A program made the translations under genes and the position numbers. This document shows positions 23,234-34,119 of a stretch of 45,850 bases of DNA, piece after piece (positions within the stretch are counted from its first letter, which is position 1; each line of letters begins with the position of its first letter). The stretch is from a virus: positions 1 through 45,850 of the IMG/VR virus record IMGVR_UViG_3300042453_000451; one strand, given 5' to 3'. The notes beneath the pieces were generated by a model. That model saw only the letters and a program-made list of their open reading frames with translations, did no database searches and was not told the DNA's origin.

Positions 23234-25869
23234 CAGCAGTTTCTCAAAGAGTATCTAACTTTATTGGAGGTGTTTCGCAGCAAGCTGATGAGAAGATCCT
23301 GCCAGGGCAAGTTAAGGATGCTTTGAACTGTTATCCAGACCCTACCTTGGGTATGATCAAACGTCCTGGTGGTAAATTTACTTCTCAACTACAACCAACT
23401 CTGTCTTCTTTGGCTGCTGGTTCCTTAGATAATAATGCAATCTTTACTATCTTTAGGGATGATCAAACTAAGTACCTTGCTACTGTCACTTCTGGTGGGG
23501 TAATCAGGGTTTGGGATCTGACAACAGGAGTTGAGAAGCTAGTTACACAGAGTGGTATTTCAGCTTACCTCACAGCAACTGATTACAGAAACCTCAAAGC
23601 ACTGACTGTTAATGACTTTACTTATATCGTTAACAGTGAAAAAACAGTTGCTGCACTAACAGCCCCTTCATTTACTCCAAAGCGTCAAGCTGTTATCAGC
23701 CTGATGCAACTAGAGCATAATACAAAGTACATCGTTACTATCAATAGGACTAACTATACTTACACTACGCCTACTGCTGGTGGTGGTAGTGCGTTGACTG
23801 TTGCTGATGTAATGAAAGGGATTTCCAATGCTATTGGATTCCCAACAGGTCTTGGCCTCACAAAGACTATCATTGACGGTGTGTTGGTTTTGACTAGCAC
23901 TGTTGATATAGTAGTATCAGTTTCAGGTGGTGATGCAGGTACTGACGGTAAGTACATCAGGGTTTTTAATAACTCAGTTGATTCCATTACTAAACTACCG
24001 GAGCAATGCGCCAATAATTTGGTCGTTAAAATTGCTAACACTTCTGGTGCTGCAGATGATTACTACGTTAAATTTGTAGGAACCAATACTGGTATCAGCG
24101 GAACTTACAGCCAAACAGGTACTACTGTAACCGTAACCACTACAGTTGATCACGGCTTTAGTACCAACGATCTAGCCAATGTGGCTTTCTCCACAGGTGC
24201 AGGTGTTAATGGTTCATACACTGTTACTGTCACCAGTGCTACAGTCTTTACTTACACATCAGGTACTAGCCAAACAACTAGTGGTAACGTCTCTGTTAGC
24301 GGTGCATTGAATCCAGGTTACTGGGAAGAAACTATTGCTCCTGATGTAAGCACAGGATTAGATAGCACAACCATGCCTATTGTACTGATTAGGCTGGCTA
24401 ATGGTAACTTCCAAGCTGCACCATTGAACGGTACTTTAACTGTTAATAATCTAGCTCTTACTTGGGAACCTCGCCTTGTTGGTGATGATGACAGCAACAG
24501 TCACCCTAGCTTTGTAGGTAGTACCATTCAAGATATTTTCCTATTTGCTAACCGATTAGGGTTCCTTACGGAAGATAACATTTCAATGTCTCAAGCTGGG
24601 GATTACTATAATTTTTATAGTAAATCTGCTTTGACTCAAGTTGCATCTGATCCAATTGATCTGAGTGTGTCTAGTATCAAACCGGCTGTTGTACATTCTG
24701 TGATTCCTAGTCCGCAAGGATTGCTTCTGTTTAGTGCTAACCAACAGTTTTTGATGGAAGCAGAGAATGGTGCTTGGACGCCTTCAACAGTAACCATCCG
24801 TACTATCTCGAATTATGAATCTGACAAATATGTAAAACCAGTTGACCTTGGTGCTACAACTATGTTTGTCAGTAAGAATCCAAGTTGGGCACGTACGTTT
24901 GAAATAGCACCTCGTGGTCAACGTGAAGCGCCAAGTGTATTTGAATCAACAAGAGCAGTACCGGAGTGGATTCCACAATCGATCTCTATGGCCTCTGGAA
25001 GCTCCCAGAACGGCCTTTGGGTTGGTTCTGGTAGAACTAGTCCAACGATCTATTTGTACAGGTACTATGACGAAGGAAACGAGCGTAAACTATCATCTTG
25101 GATACGCTGGACTCTACCATCAAATGTACTGCATACAGCCATCCAAAGTGATACACTTTTCATCGTAACAACAGGTACAGAGGGGTATACGGTACTAGCA
25201 CATAACTTGGTTCTATCTCCTACAACTGGTGGATTGATTAATGCATTAGGTAATGCAGTTGATCCTCACCTTGATGCTTGGTTCCGAATTACATCCACTC
25301 CTACATACGCTAATGGTGTAACTAAAGTCTACCTACCTACTCACTTTAATACCAGTAAAACATTGCAGTATGTTGTTGGTACACCTATAAGCGGTGCAAA
25401 CACATACTCTGGTTATAATAATACTATTACTGTATTGTCTGATGGTGGTGGTAGTTATTTTAACATTCCAGGTAATGTTACTGCTAATTATATCTTTGTA
25501 GGATATGAGTACCAGATGGAAATTATTCTTCCTAGGTATAACTATTCAGCAGGTGATCAAGGTTATGACTTTACTGGTAATACCAGAACTGCTCGGATGA
25601 AATTCTACACAGGACTTGGTGGTACTGTTGGGTTCAGTATTACAGATAATACTAGAGCTGCTTGGACTAATATCCCTAGCGTTCGTTTAGCAGATTTCTA
25701 TAAAGCTGATACTTCTCCTTTCACTACATCCTATGTCTACAATGTGCCAATCTATCAAAGGCCTGACAACTACGTTATGAAAGTACTGTCAAATAACCCA
25801 TTCCCTGTTAGCCTTGTTGCTATGCAGTGGGAGGGACAGTATTCACCTGGATTCTATAGGAGGGCCTGA
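23230..25869 (+). CDS. tail tubular protein B / nozzle (gp12-like)
   Basis: 879 residues (T7 gp12: 794). It builds the tail nozzle. The N-terminus SQRVSNFIGGVSQQADEKIL with LNCYPDPTLGMIKRPG is the family hallmark. Later VGSTIQDIFLFANRLGFLTEDNISMSQAGDY and the C-terminal SPGFYRRA also match. An additional Thr/Val-rich beta segment around residues 290-360 looks like an inserted surface domain. Confidence 0.95.
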   Translation: MTAVSQRVSNFIGGVSQQADEKILPGQVKDALNCYPDPTLGMIKRPGGKFTSQLQPTLSSLAAGSLDNNAIFTIFRDDQTKYLATVTSGGVIRVWDLTTGVEKLVTQSGISAYLTATDYRNLKALTVNDFTYIVNSEKTVAALTAPSFTPKRQAVISLMQLEHNTKYIVTINRTNYTYTTPTAGGGSALTVADVMKGISNAIGFPTGLGLTKTIIDGVLVLTSTVDIVVSVSGGDAGTDGKYIRVFNNSVDSITKLPEQCANNLVVKIANTSGAADDYYVKFVGTNTGISGTYSQTGTTVTVTTTVDHGFSTNDLANVAFSTGAGVNGSYTVTVTSATVFTYTSGTSQTTSGNVSVSGALNPGYWEETIAPDVSTGLDSTTMPIVLIRLANGNFQAAPLNGTLTVNNLALTWEPRLVGDDDSNSHPSFVGSTIQDIFLFANRLGFLTEDNISMSQAGDYYNFYSKSALTQVASDPIDLSVSSIKPAVVHSVIPSPQGLLLFSANQQFLMEAENGAWTPSTVTIRTISNYESDKYVKPVDLGATTMFVSKNPSWARTFEIAPRGQREAPSVFESTRAVPEWIPQSISMASGSSQNGLWVGSGRTSPTIYLYRYYDEGNERKLSSWIRWTLPSNVLHTAIQSDTLFIVTTGTEGYTVLAHNLVLSPTTGGLINALGNAVDPHLDAWFRITSTPTYANGVTKVYLPTHFNTSKTLQYVVGTPISGANTYSGYNNTITVLSDGGGSYFNIPGNVTANYIFVGYEYQMEIILPRYNYSAGDQGYDFTGNTRTARMKFYTGLGGTVGFSITDNTRAAWTNIPSVRLADFYKADTSPFTTSYVYNVPIYQRPDNYVMKVLSNNPFPVSLVAMQWEGQYSPGFYRRA

Positions 25870-25871
25870 TT

Positions 25872-26786
25872 ATGCCATTTAACGTTATTGGTGCTGTCGT
25901 TGGAATTGGCAGCGCCATTATGGGGGGCATTTCGTCTTCCCAATCATCGAGTGCCCAAAAAAATGCAATAGAAAAACAGTACGAATACGATAAGGAAGTT
26001 TGGAAAGCTAATCAAGCTAAGATAACTCTTGATTACGACCAAGCTGTTAAAAACTTTAATGCTGGTGTACGCAACGAAGCGACCCTTGCTGCCTTTAAGG
26101 ATAAGACTAATCTTGATGATTATCTTTATAAATTAAAGATTCAGAATTTTGAGTATCAGACGCAAATGCGTCAATACCGTAAATCTGAAGAGCTATATGG
26201 TCAGCAACTAACTTATAATTCCCTAGCCCAGCAAGCAGCTAATGAAGCTGAGTATCGCAGACTTCAAGATGCTACAAATGAAATTGCTTATCAGAATCAA
26301 GACATTATCATTAAAGCGCTAGATACTGAGGGAATTACAGCTGTCAAAGGTCAGCAAGGGAGAAGTGCTGAAAAAGGAGAGCAAGCACAATTAGCAGCAC
26401 TTGGCCGTAACCAAGCTATTCTATTTGATTCCTTACTAAGTGCTAGGGGTGAAACAGAGGCTGCATTGAAAAAGATTGCTGCTGATAAATATGGAGCGGA
26501 TCTTTCAGCGCAAGCGGCACGTATGCTACAACCTGAGCGTACTCCAGATGCGCCTAAACCTCTCAAAACACCTAAAGCTGTGATGGTTGCTCCTAGAAAG
26601 CCAACAGTTTATGATTTCGGTCCTGAACCAATCAAAGGTGCTATGTCCACTTCTAGCTTTAGTGGTTGGGCTAATGCACTTAGTGGTGTCGGTTCGAGTA
26701 TTGCTGGATTGGCTAACGCCAAAGTTTTTGAACCACGCAGTAGTTCGCAACCATCATCACAACCTGCACCTGCACCCAAAAAATAA
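25872..26786 (+). CDS. internal virion protein B (gp14-like)
   Basis: 304 residues. It begins with a small hydrophobic Gly-rich segment (VIGAVVGIGSAIMGGISSS), followed by long charged helices and a Pro-rich C-terminus ending PAPAPKK. In T7 gp14 is ejected with DNA and forms the outer-membrane pore of the ejection channel; this layout and its position before two very large virion proteins fit that role. Starts three bases after the tail tube B stop. Confidence 0.85.
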   Translation: MPFNVIGAVVGIGSAIMGGISSSQSSSAQKNAIEKQYEYDKEVWKANQAKITLDYDQAVKNFNAGVRNEATLAAFKDKTNLDDYLYKLKIQNFEYQTQMRQYRKSEELYGQQLTYNSLAQQAANEAEYRRLQDATNEIAYQNQDIIIKALDTEGITAVKGQQGRSAEKGEQAQLAALGRNQAILFDSLLSARGETEAALKKIAADKYGADLSAQAARMLQPERTPDAPKPLKTPKAVMVAPRKPTVYDFGPEPIKGAMSTSSFSGWANALSGVGSSIAGLANAKVFEPRSSSQPSSQPAPAPKK

Positions 26787-26824
26787 CTTAAAGTAGTATT
26801 TAGTAATCTTTTTATCTAACTTAA

Positions 26825-29800
26825 ATGGATCAAGTAAGCTACAGAGGGTACGCCCGTAGTATTGGTTTTGATCCTGTTAAAGCTCCCTACGGTGCGCTCG
26901 ATCGTATGCAAGAGCGCGATAACCGTACCATACGTGGTATGGAAGAAAACCGTCGTGAGATTAAACAGGTAAGAGACGAGTATGGGGCTGGACTAGAACG
27001 TAAGTTCAGCCTTGAACAGCAAAACAGTCAACAGAATTATGCTTGGGAAACGAAACTCAGAGAGAATCGTCAACAAGCTGTACAAAAGAATGCTGAAATT
27101 TTAGTTCAAAATGAGCTAAATAAAGGCAAGAGGATTGTCGAAACTCTAGAAGGTCTATCTAAGTTTAGTACTACAATTTCAGAAACTCTTACTGAGTATA
27201 AGAAAGTTAAGGACGAACAGGATACGCTGAATGGTTACATGGAAGTTGCTTCCGGTGAGATTGATGCTGATCGTCTCCAACGGCAAGCGGCTGGTGAAAC
27301 CGTTCTTCAAACTTCTGGTGAAGCCACTAATACAGTTGCAGGCGAACTACAACAACGCGGGGCCAGTCCTGATGTTGTTATGGGTCTCCTGACTGGTAAT
27401 AAAGCTAGGGACTATGGACGCCTTAAAGCGTACATGGAAATGAGTATGGCTGAGTTTCCTGGTTATGCTCAAAGTAAGTTAGATGAGATGGGTGCGGTTA
27501 CAGCTGCGGATCGTACTGCAGCTATGCCTACCTTGTTTGGTGACTTCCTAAAGGATCGTGGGTTATTTGGCTTGAAGGCTGACTTCATGGCCAAAGGTCT
27601 CATGCAAATGCGTGGAGCTTATAACTCATTAGTTGAAGACGCACGTAAGGCTGATGTTATTAACAACTCAGAAACTCTTCGTGATGAAGCTCTTACTAAC
27701 CTGTCTCGTGCTAAGAATGGAGAAACACTAAATAACGCATTCCTTTCTTTATCTAGAACGTATCGAGCAGATGGCAAAACTCCAATTGGTAGAGCCGGTG
27801 CTAAGGAACTTATTTATAAAGAACTAGGTGACACTACTCGGTATTCAGATCAAGATGTTGAACGCATCCTATCTGAAGCCCAAACTGATCAAGGTCAAAG
27901 CTGGAAGGATCGCTTTCCTCGTGATTATGACGAACTAATCAATCTGCGTCGTCAAGATTCACAGAAAGAGTTTAGTCTCCTAGAAGCTGAAGAGCGTCAG
28001 AAGAATAAGGAAGCTGAGAAGCAGCTACTTGATTGGACAGCTAGTACTTGGAATGGTGATCAAAAAGTCCTGCAAGATGTTATTAAACAAGCAGAAACTC
28101 AAGGTATCCCTACCGATCGTCTGAAGTCTTATCTTGCTTTCAGTAACGAACAACGTAATGTTGACTTCTGGACTGAACAGTTTGATGCTGCCTATGAGCA
28201 AGGGACTCTTACTACTGAAGATGTTGATCAGCCTGGTGTACCTGCTACTGTTCGCCAGACATATCGTGCTCGTGCTCAGGAGTTAGAAAGAGCTAGAGCT
28301 ACTGCAGGCATCAGTCAAGACGTACTTAAGAATGAGTTTACTGATGCTATTAAGAGCAATTTGATTGGTGACAGCACTAGTAAGACTGCTCACTTTAGTG
28401 CTAGGTCTGCTTCTGATTATGCTCTGCGTCTATACAACAGTAAGTTTAAGACTTATGCTAAGACGATGGAACCTGGGCAAGCATCTGAAAAAGCTCGTGG
28501 TGATGTGCTTAATGCTATCACAAAACGCACTGGTAAGTTCGCTGTAACAACCTCTTCAGCTGCAAAAGGCGCACAAGCTTTTTATGGTGCATTTACTCCT
28601 GGTGATCATTCTGGTGCCCCAAGGTATATTGATGCTATCAATGGAAAGGAGCTAATAAAACAGGTTAAAACTAATCCTAGTATGGTAAATAATACTGTTT
28701 TAGTTAGCCCAGCTTTGTTAGCTGATATAAACAATCGACTTGAAAATGGTCGCCCTATTTATATTCCTCAGTTGTTTAGTGATCTGGCTAAAGAAGCACA
28801 GAACATGACAGCTACTGATTTCCTTAATGCCCAACTTAAGGCAGCTGGACATAAAAATCAGGTACGCCCTGGATTCAAACAACAACTTCAAGATCAGCTA
28901 AATGACCCACGTCTGAAGGCTATCTTTGAGAATAATAAAATAACTCAAGATAACCTTAATACTGCTATCATTGGTTCTGGTAATGCACCTGCTACTGTGC
29001 GTACAGGCAATGCTGGTTACACTGATGTGATGTCTCTTGGCAATGCAGCTGGTTTTGCTTTCCCGCAAGTAATGGCTGCTATGTGGGCATTGGAAAGTGG
29101 ATGGGGTAAGTACCATTCAGGTAAGAATAATGTCTTTAACATTAAGGCACGTCCTGGTCAAGGCACAATGAAGAATGGTTCCTATTGGAGGGACTATGCT
29201 TCGCCTTTGGAGTCTGCTAAGGATTTCATGAACCTGATGACTGATCCTCGCTATGCTCCTGGTCTAAAGGCTGCTAAGACACCACGCCAAGCTATTGAAG
29301 CTATTGCGGCTGGTGGTTATGCTGGTGGTGAAGCTGCGTATTCTGGTAAGATTGTCCGTATTATGCAGCAGATGGGTGTTAACGTTGATCAACCATTCAC
29401 CAAGGCTAAAACACCTGGACGTAACACTGCATATATGCGTCCTACTCTTGCCTACATCACCAGTGATCTGGGTTCTCCTGGACAATCACACCTGGACATT
29501 AAACAACAGGATAACCCTAACACTCCACAAAACGAGTTTAGAATGAGGTTTGGTGAAAGGGATCTAGATCAGTATGTAACAGTACAAGACCCAGAGTTCG
29601 GCAATATACCTGTTGGTGAGCTTAGGAAGCGTCTTCCTGGGCGTGGTGACAGCTTTGATCAACACCTAGCTAGGGGTTCTCATGGTATTGACTACCCAAC
29701 AGCTATGGGTAGCAAGGTATTTGTTCGCAATGGTGCTCGCGTTGTCTCTAATCGACAAACCCGTTGGGGTTCAATGGTAATTATTCAACTGCCGGATGGA

Positions 29801-29836
29801 CGGCGTTTCAGTTTCTTGCATGGTAAATCCGTATGA
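26825..29836 (+). CDS. internal virion protein (gp15-like) with C-terminal peptidoglycan-degrading domains
   Basis: 1003 residues. Mostly long charged helices, as in T7 gp15, which forms the periplasmic tube during DNA ejection. Unlike T7 gp15 it carries a glucosaminidase domain at about 740-850 (MWALESGWGKYHSGKNN, catalytic Glu757). A second module at about 950-1003 starts like an M23 peptidase (GSHGIDYPTAMGSKVF, then FLHG) but stops before the expected HxH motif. It probably opens the cell wall during entry. The 38-base gap upstream is AT-rich. Its 3' end overlaps the next gene (ATGA). Confidence 0.85.
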   Translation: MDQVSYRGYARSIGFDPVKAPYGALDRMQERDNRTIRGMEENRREIKQVRDEYGAGLERKFSLEQQNSQQNYAWETKLRENRQQAVQKNAEILVQNELNKGKRIVETLEGLSKFSTTISETLTEYKKVKDEQDTLNGYMEVASGEIDADRLQRQAAGETVLQTSGEATNTVAGELQQRGASPDVVMGLLTGNKARDYGRLKAYMEMSMAEFPGYAQSKLDEMGAVTAADRTAAMPTLFGDFLKDRGLFGLKADFMAKGLMQMRGAYNSLVEDARKADVINNSETLRDEALTNLSRAKNGETLNNAFLSLSRTYRADGKTPIGRAGAKELIYKELGDTTRYSDQDVERILSEAQTDQGQSWKDRFPRDYDELINLRRQDSQKEFSLLEAEERQKNKEAEKQLLDWTASTWNGDQKVLQDVIKQAETQGIPTDRLKSYLAFSNEQRNVDFWTEQFDAAYEQGTLTTEDVDQPGVPATVRQTYRARAQELERARATAGISQDVLKNEFTDAIKSNLIGDSTSKTAHFSARSASDYALRLYNSKFKTYAKTMEPGQASEKARGDVLNAITKRTGKFAVTTSSAAKGAQAFYGAFTPGDHSGAPRYIDAINGKELIKQVKTNPSMVNNTVLVSPALLADINNRLENGRPIYIPQLFSDLAKEAQNMTATDFLNAQLKAAGHKNQVRPGFKQQLQDQLNDPRLKAIFENNKITQDNLNTAIIGSGNAPATVRTGNAGYTDVMSLGNAAGFAFPQVMAAMWALESGWGKYHSGKNNVFNIKARPGQGTMKNGSYWRDYASPLESAKDFMNLMTDPRYAPGLKAAKTPRQAIEAIAAGGYAGGEAAYSGKIVRIMQQMGVNVDQPFTKAKTPGRNTAYMRPTLAYITSDLGSPGQSHLDIKQQDNPNTPQNEFRMRFGERDLDQYVTVQDPEFGNIPVGELRKRLPGRGDSFDQHLARGSHGIDYPTAMGSKVFVRNGARVVSNRQTRWGSMVIIQLPDGRRFSFLHGKSV

Positions 29837-32800
29837 CACAAACCCCATTTTTTGATGAAGAAGGGCTGAAGCGTCTAGAGGCACAGTACGCAGAAGAGGA
29901 GAAGCAGTTACAAGAACAAGCTCCTGAGTACACACCACAGACAGCAGCTCAAACTACTTTTAAGGAACCAACAGCTGCACAGAATCAAGCTGCTGGTAAT
30001 GTACAACCTGTAAAGTCACCTCAACAGCAAGCTGTACAACAACTTACTGGTGGTGGTAAACCTGAAGCTCAACAACCACTTAATCGTGGTAGTGGTTTTA
30101 TTTATGGTAGTGGTGACCCTAACGCTACACTTGGTGAAGATGTAGGTAAGTATGCACAACGTACCCTTGAAGGTCTTGGTGCTGCTGGTATGGGTCTCAT
30201 TGACTTTGGTATGGATGCCATTGGTCGTATCCCTGGTGCTGAGTGGATCGACGATGCTTGGGATAAACACACCAAATACCAGAACCCTGCCTTCGATAAG
30301 GCCCGTAAAGCGGCTTCCATTGTCCTTCCTAGTATTGCTGTAGGTGGGGCTGCTGCAACAGCTGGTAAGGCCGTACAGGCTGGTGCTGTGCTGCCTAGCT
30401 TAGCTGTTGGTGGTGCTGCCTCTACTGTTGGTAAGACTGTACAAGCAGGTGGTCTACTGCGTGGATTGACTACTCTTGGTGTTGCAGTTGGTGGTGATGT
30501 TGGCGTCAATGTTATTAGTGATCAATCTGAGGAAGAAACCATATCTACTGCTGTTAAAGAAGTAGCTCCGTGGCTTCCTGTTCCTGATGCACTTGTCACT
30601 AAAGACACTGATTCTCCTGAAGTACGTCGCCAACGTAATATCTATGAATCTGCTGGCTTGAGTGTTGTAGGTGATTTGATTGGTTATTCGTGGAATGCCG
30701 GTCGATCCGTGATGGATTGGTTCAAACCTAATGACAACACCGCTAAAGCTTATAAGGCTTCAGAGGCTATGGTTAATGCAGATGAAGCAACGTCCGTACG
30801 CATCTCTGAAATTAACACCCAAACTGAAGCACTTAAAGCTCAAGCAGATCAGTATTCCACACTGATTGCTCAAGATCCTGCTAATGCTTTTCAATATAGT
30901 GTTGATCTAGATAATATCAATAAGGCAATTAAGTCCCTTGAGGATGAATCAGTAACTCTAACTACTGAGTATCTTTCTACAGGTAAATCCAGTCTTACTG
31001 AGAATCCCCTGGATTCCTTTATTCAACGTCAACAGATCTCTAGGGATCTACAAATTGATGAAGTAGGTAAAGCACGTCTTTTTGATGATCCAGAAGGTGT
31101 TGCAGGTGTTGATGCATACATCAGTCCTAACATGTTCCCAGAGGGCTCTACAGCAGCCTTGAGCATTCCTCCAGGTAACATGGCTAGGAATATGGCTGAT
31201 GTGGCTGCAATCAAGCTTGGAGGCGCTTCTGGAAGCCCTGCACCGATTATGTCTGAGCGGGCTTATATGGACCTGGCTAGGGGTAATCTTCAGTCACGAG
31301 ACATTATCCTTGATATTGCAGAGGCTACTCGCTCTGCTGGTGATTTCGATGCTACTGTTAACGGATTCCGTTATACTAAAGCTCAAATGTCACAGGCAGC
31401 ATTTGAGATCTACAAGGATATTATTGCTGCAGATACTGTAGATGATGTTAAGAAGCTGTTCCTTGACAATAGGGATGTAAAGACTATCCTTGATGGCCGT
31501 AAGATCTCATATGTTAATGACATTCAAGCTGAAGGTATCGCCTATGCAATGCGTGACCTAACTGATAAATACCTTGGTCGTGTTGCTACTGAGACCTCTG
31601 CACGAGCAATGGATACTGTTGGTCGTGAGATCTCTGATATTTCTGAAGGATTCAAAGCCCTTCCTGAAGCTGCTGATTATGATCGTTTCACTGAGATGAT
31701 TGCTGATCGCATTGGCTTCCTGATGTCTGAGTATTCACTCAATAAGTACATTGCTGGTTGGGCACTTAAGAACCAAGACCGTTGGGCACAGATCGTCCAA
31801 AAGTCTGGTGATCCAGAGGCTAGCCTTAAGGAGCTTACGCAACAGTTTGATCTACGTATGCAAGATGCTACAAAGCGTGGTCAAAGTTATCGAGACATGA
31901 TTGTGAAGGTTGCTCAGGAACGACCTGATGCAGCACAAGCTCTTATCGATGCGTTTGCTGTTACCAAAGGTGATGTAGATACTATTGATAAGTTGATGAA
32001 ATGGAGCGCTCAACAACTGAGCCCCATGGGTCTACTTAAGGGTAGTAGTGATGGTCTCAATGCCTTTGCTCAAGGTGTATGGGCAGTCCGTTATAACAAC
32101 GCTTTGTCAGGTCTTTCAGCTATTCGTGCTATTACAGCTAACGAAGTAAGCCTTCTTTTGCGTCCTATTAACTCAATTCTAGGTACAGGAGTTGGAATGT
32201 TTATGGGGCGTAATACTGTAGATGACCTTCAAAAGGCTATCTATACACATGGCTCTGTACTGGACGTAAAACGTAAAGCTCTTAAAGATTCCTGGGATAC
32301 GTTCAAAGGTTTGTGGAATAACGGTAAGTGGGGCAATGATTTTAGTATGGATGCTAAGTCATTGGCTCGTGCTGACCTTGTTACCGACTACAACCCTTCT
32401 GTGTGGGATACCCTTGGTAACATGGAGAAGGTGTGGGAAAAGGAAGGTAACTTTGGTCGCCTCTATCAATATCGCTTTGCTCGTGCTCTCTATGACCTAG
32501 GTAACTGGCGTTGGTTTAAGTATGGCACCAATGCACTTATTAGTGCTGATGCTTACGTGCAAACCAATATTGCATCTCAGCTTGCTCGTTCACGAGCTTG
32601 GGAAGAAGTAGCTAGTATTGGTTATAAAGGTGAAGAGTTAGCAGAAAACATGAAGAAGGCTACCAAGATGGCCTATGATGAAATGTTTGACTCTGCTGGT
32701 AACTTGACTGATCAAGCAGCTCGCTATGCTACTGGAGAGATCGCTCTTAACTTTGATGATCACACGTCATCTTGGTTGAGTATGGGTATTAACAAACTGC

Positions 32801-34113
32801 CACTCATTAAACCATTCTTCATGTTCCCCAAGACTGGTGTTAATGGCGCTAAGATGGCTATGTCATATACGCCTCTTGCTACATTGCCTGGCACTTCTCG
32901 TTATGCTAAAGTTTTGTGGGCAGGAGATGATATTGATAAGATCAAAACTGCCTTGCTTGAGCACAACATCGATTATGATCTTGTACCTAATGGTATGGAG
33001 ATCTTCAAAGGTCTTGAAGCTGAATATCGTGGCCGTGTAGCATTTGGTGGTCTTCTTGCTTCTAGCATAATGGGATATGCTATGGGTGGTAACATTCGTG
33101 GCAATGGTCCCGTTAATGCTGCTGAGCGTAGGAAACTTCGTGATAACTTTAACTGGCAACCAAAAACAATTAATATTGGTGGTAAGTGGATCGGCTATGC
33201 TGGTTATGAACCACTTGATACGGTATTGACTTTGGTTGGTGACCTTGCTTATTACTCAAGGGATATTGGATCAACTCTGTTCGAGGAGTATCAAAGTAAA
33301 CTAGCTTGGACCTTTGCTGCTACCTTTGTTAATAAAACATGGGTTGCTGGTCTTGAACCTCTTGTAGCCTTTGCTTCTGGTGATCAGACTGCTGTTAGTC
33401 GCTTCCTGGCTAATGAAGTACGTTCTATGATTCCTTTGTCTGGTGCCCTTGGTGTTGCAGCTAATGCAGTATCAAGTTCTCAGAAGGACATCTATAATGA
33501 CTTTGTGGGTTATGTTAAGAACCGTATTCCTGGCCTTAACAAAGAACTTTCAGAACAGATCGATATTTATACCGGTAAACCATTGAATGATATTGATAAC
33601 CCAATCCTCCGTGGCTTGAACGCACTTAACCCTGTTAAGATCAGTGATGGTACAGAGAAGTGGAGACAGTGGATTATCGATAGTGGATGGGATGGTCTGC
33701 AGATGATTCGTAAAGATTCAACTGGTAACCACGAGTACACTCCAGCAGAAAGAGAAATTCTCTATCGTTACATTGGTGAGCAACAAATTTGGAAAGAGTT
33801 TGATAAACTTAGCAAGAATAAAAAGTACAATGATCAGCTTGACCGCATTCGTGCAATGAGGGTTGAAGGTCGTCCTAAGGATGAAATCAACGCTGCTCAA
33901 TCTGAAGTTTATTCTGTTATGAATCAAATCATGACAAATGCTCAAAAATCTGCAGAGCTTCGCCTTCAAAATGAAAACCAACCAATGTGGGAATCTATTC
34001 AGGAATCTATCTTGAATAAGAGCTACATGCAACAAGGGCGTATTGATGATGCTGCTCGTGCGGCTGATCGCCGTAAGGCACAGATTGAACAACTTACTCA
34101 AATGTACAGGTAA
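29833..34113 (+). CDS. internal virion protein D (gp16-like)
   Basis: 1426 residues, the largest gene, matching the place and size of T7 gp16 (1318). Gp16 is ejected into the cell and helps reel in the DNA. It is disordered and Gln/Ala-rich in the first 90 residues, then has small-residue hydrophobic runs (SIVLPSIAVGGAAATAG twice in similar form near 165-205), then long helical domains. No lysozyme motif was seen at the N-terminus, where T7 gp16 has its transglycosylase; that activity seems to have moved to the preceding protein. Confidence 0.85.
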   Translation: MTQTPFFDEEGLKRLEAQYAEEEKQLQEQAPEYTPQTAAQTTFKEPTAAQNQAAGNVQPVKSPQQQAVQQLTGGGKPEAQQPLNRGSGFIYGSGDPNATLGEDVGKYAQRTLEGLGAAGMGLIDFGMDAIGRIPGAEWIDDAWDKHTKYQNPAFDKARKAASIVLPSIAVGGAAATAGKAVQAGAVLPSLAVGGAASTVGKTVQAGGLLRGLTTLGVAVGGDVGVNVISDQSEEETISTAVKEVAPWLPVPDALVTKDTDSPEVRRQRNIYESAGLSVVGDLIGYSWNAGRSVMDWFKPNDNTAKAYKASEAMVNADEATSVRISEINTQTEALKAQADQYSTLIAQDPANAFQYSVDLDNINKAIKSLEDESVTLTTEYLSTGKSSLTENPLDSFIQRQQISRDLQIDEVGKARLFDDPEGVAGVDAYISPNMFPEGSTAALSIPPGNMARNMADVAAIKLGGASGSPAPIMSERAYMDLARGNLQSRDIILDIAEATRSAGDFDATVNGFRYTKAQMSQAAFEIYKDIIAADTVDDVKKLFLDNRDVKTILDGRKISYVNDIQAEGIAYAMRDLTDKYLGRVATETSARAMDTVGREISDISEGFKALPEAADYDRFTEMIADRIGFLMSEYSLNKYIAGWALKNQDRWAQIVQKSGDPEASLKELTQQFDLRMQDATKRGQSYRDMIVKVAQERPDAAQALIDAFAVTKGDVDTIDKLMKWSAQQLSPMGLLKGSSDGLNAFAQGVWAVRYNNALSGLSAIRAITANEVSLLLRPINSILGTGVGMFMGRNTVDDLQKAIYTHGSVLDVKRKALKDSWDTFKGLWNNGKWGNDFSMDAKSLARADLVTDYNPSVWDTLGNMEKVWEKEGNFGRLYQYRFARALYDLGNWRWFKYGTNALISADAYVQTNIASQLARSRAWEEVASIGYKGEELAENMKKATKMAYDEMFDSAGNLTDQAARYATGEIALNFDDHTSSWLSMGINKLPLIKPFFMFPKTGVNGAKMAMSYTPLATLPGTSRYAKVLWAGDDIDKIKTALLEHNIDYDLVPNGMEIFKGLEAEYRGRVAFGGLLASSIMGYAMGGNIRGNGPVNAAERRKLRDNFNWQPKTINIGGKWIGYAGYEPLDTVLTLVGDLAYYSRDIGSTLFEEYQSKLAWTFAATFVNKTWVAGLEPLVAFASGDQTAVSRFLANEVRSMIPLSGALGVAANAVSSSQKDIYNDFVGYVKNRIPGLNKELSEQIDIYTGKPLNDIDNPILRGLNALNPVKISDGTEKWRQWIIDSGWDGLQMIRKDSTGNHEYTPAEREILYRYIGEQQIWKEFDKLSKNKKYNDQLDRIRAMRVEGRPKDEINAAQSEVYSVMNQIMTNAQKSAELRLQNENQPMWESIQESILNKSYMQQGRIDDAARAADRRKAQIEQLTQMYR

Positions 34114-34119
34114 CCTTTA

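Noticed and set aside
24885-24900. TTGGGCACG word resembling the Syn5 phage promoter
   Set aside because: It encodes Trp-Ala inside the tail tube gene; similar words at 31759 and 31783 are also Trp-Ala codons, so they are coding coincidences.
29833-30100. Lytic transglycosylase domain at the N-terminus of the gp16-like protein, as in T7
   Set aside because: The N-terminal 90 residues are Gln/Ala-rich and disordered, with no ESxxxP-type motif.
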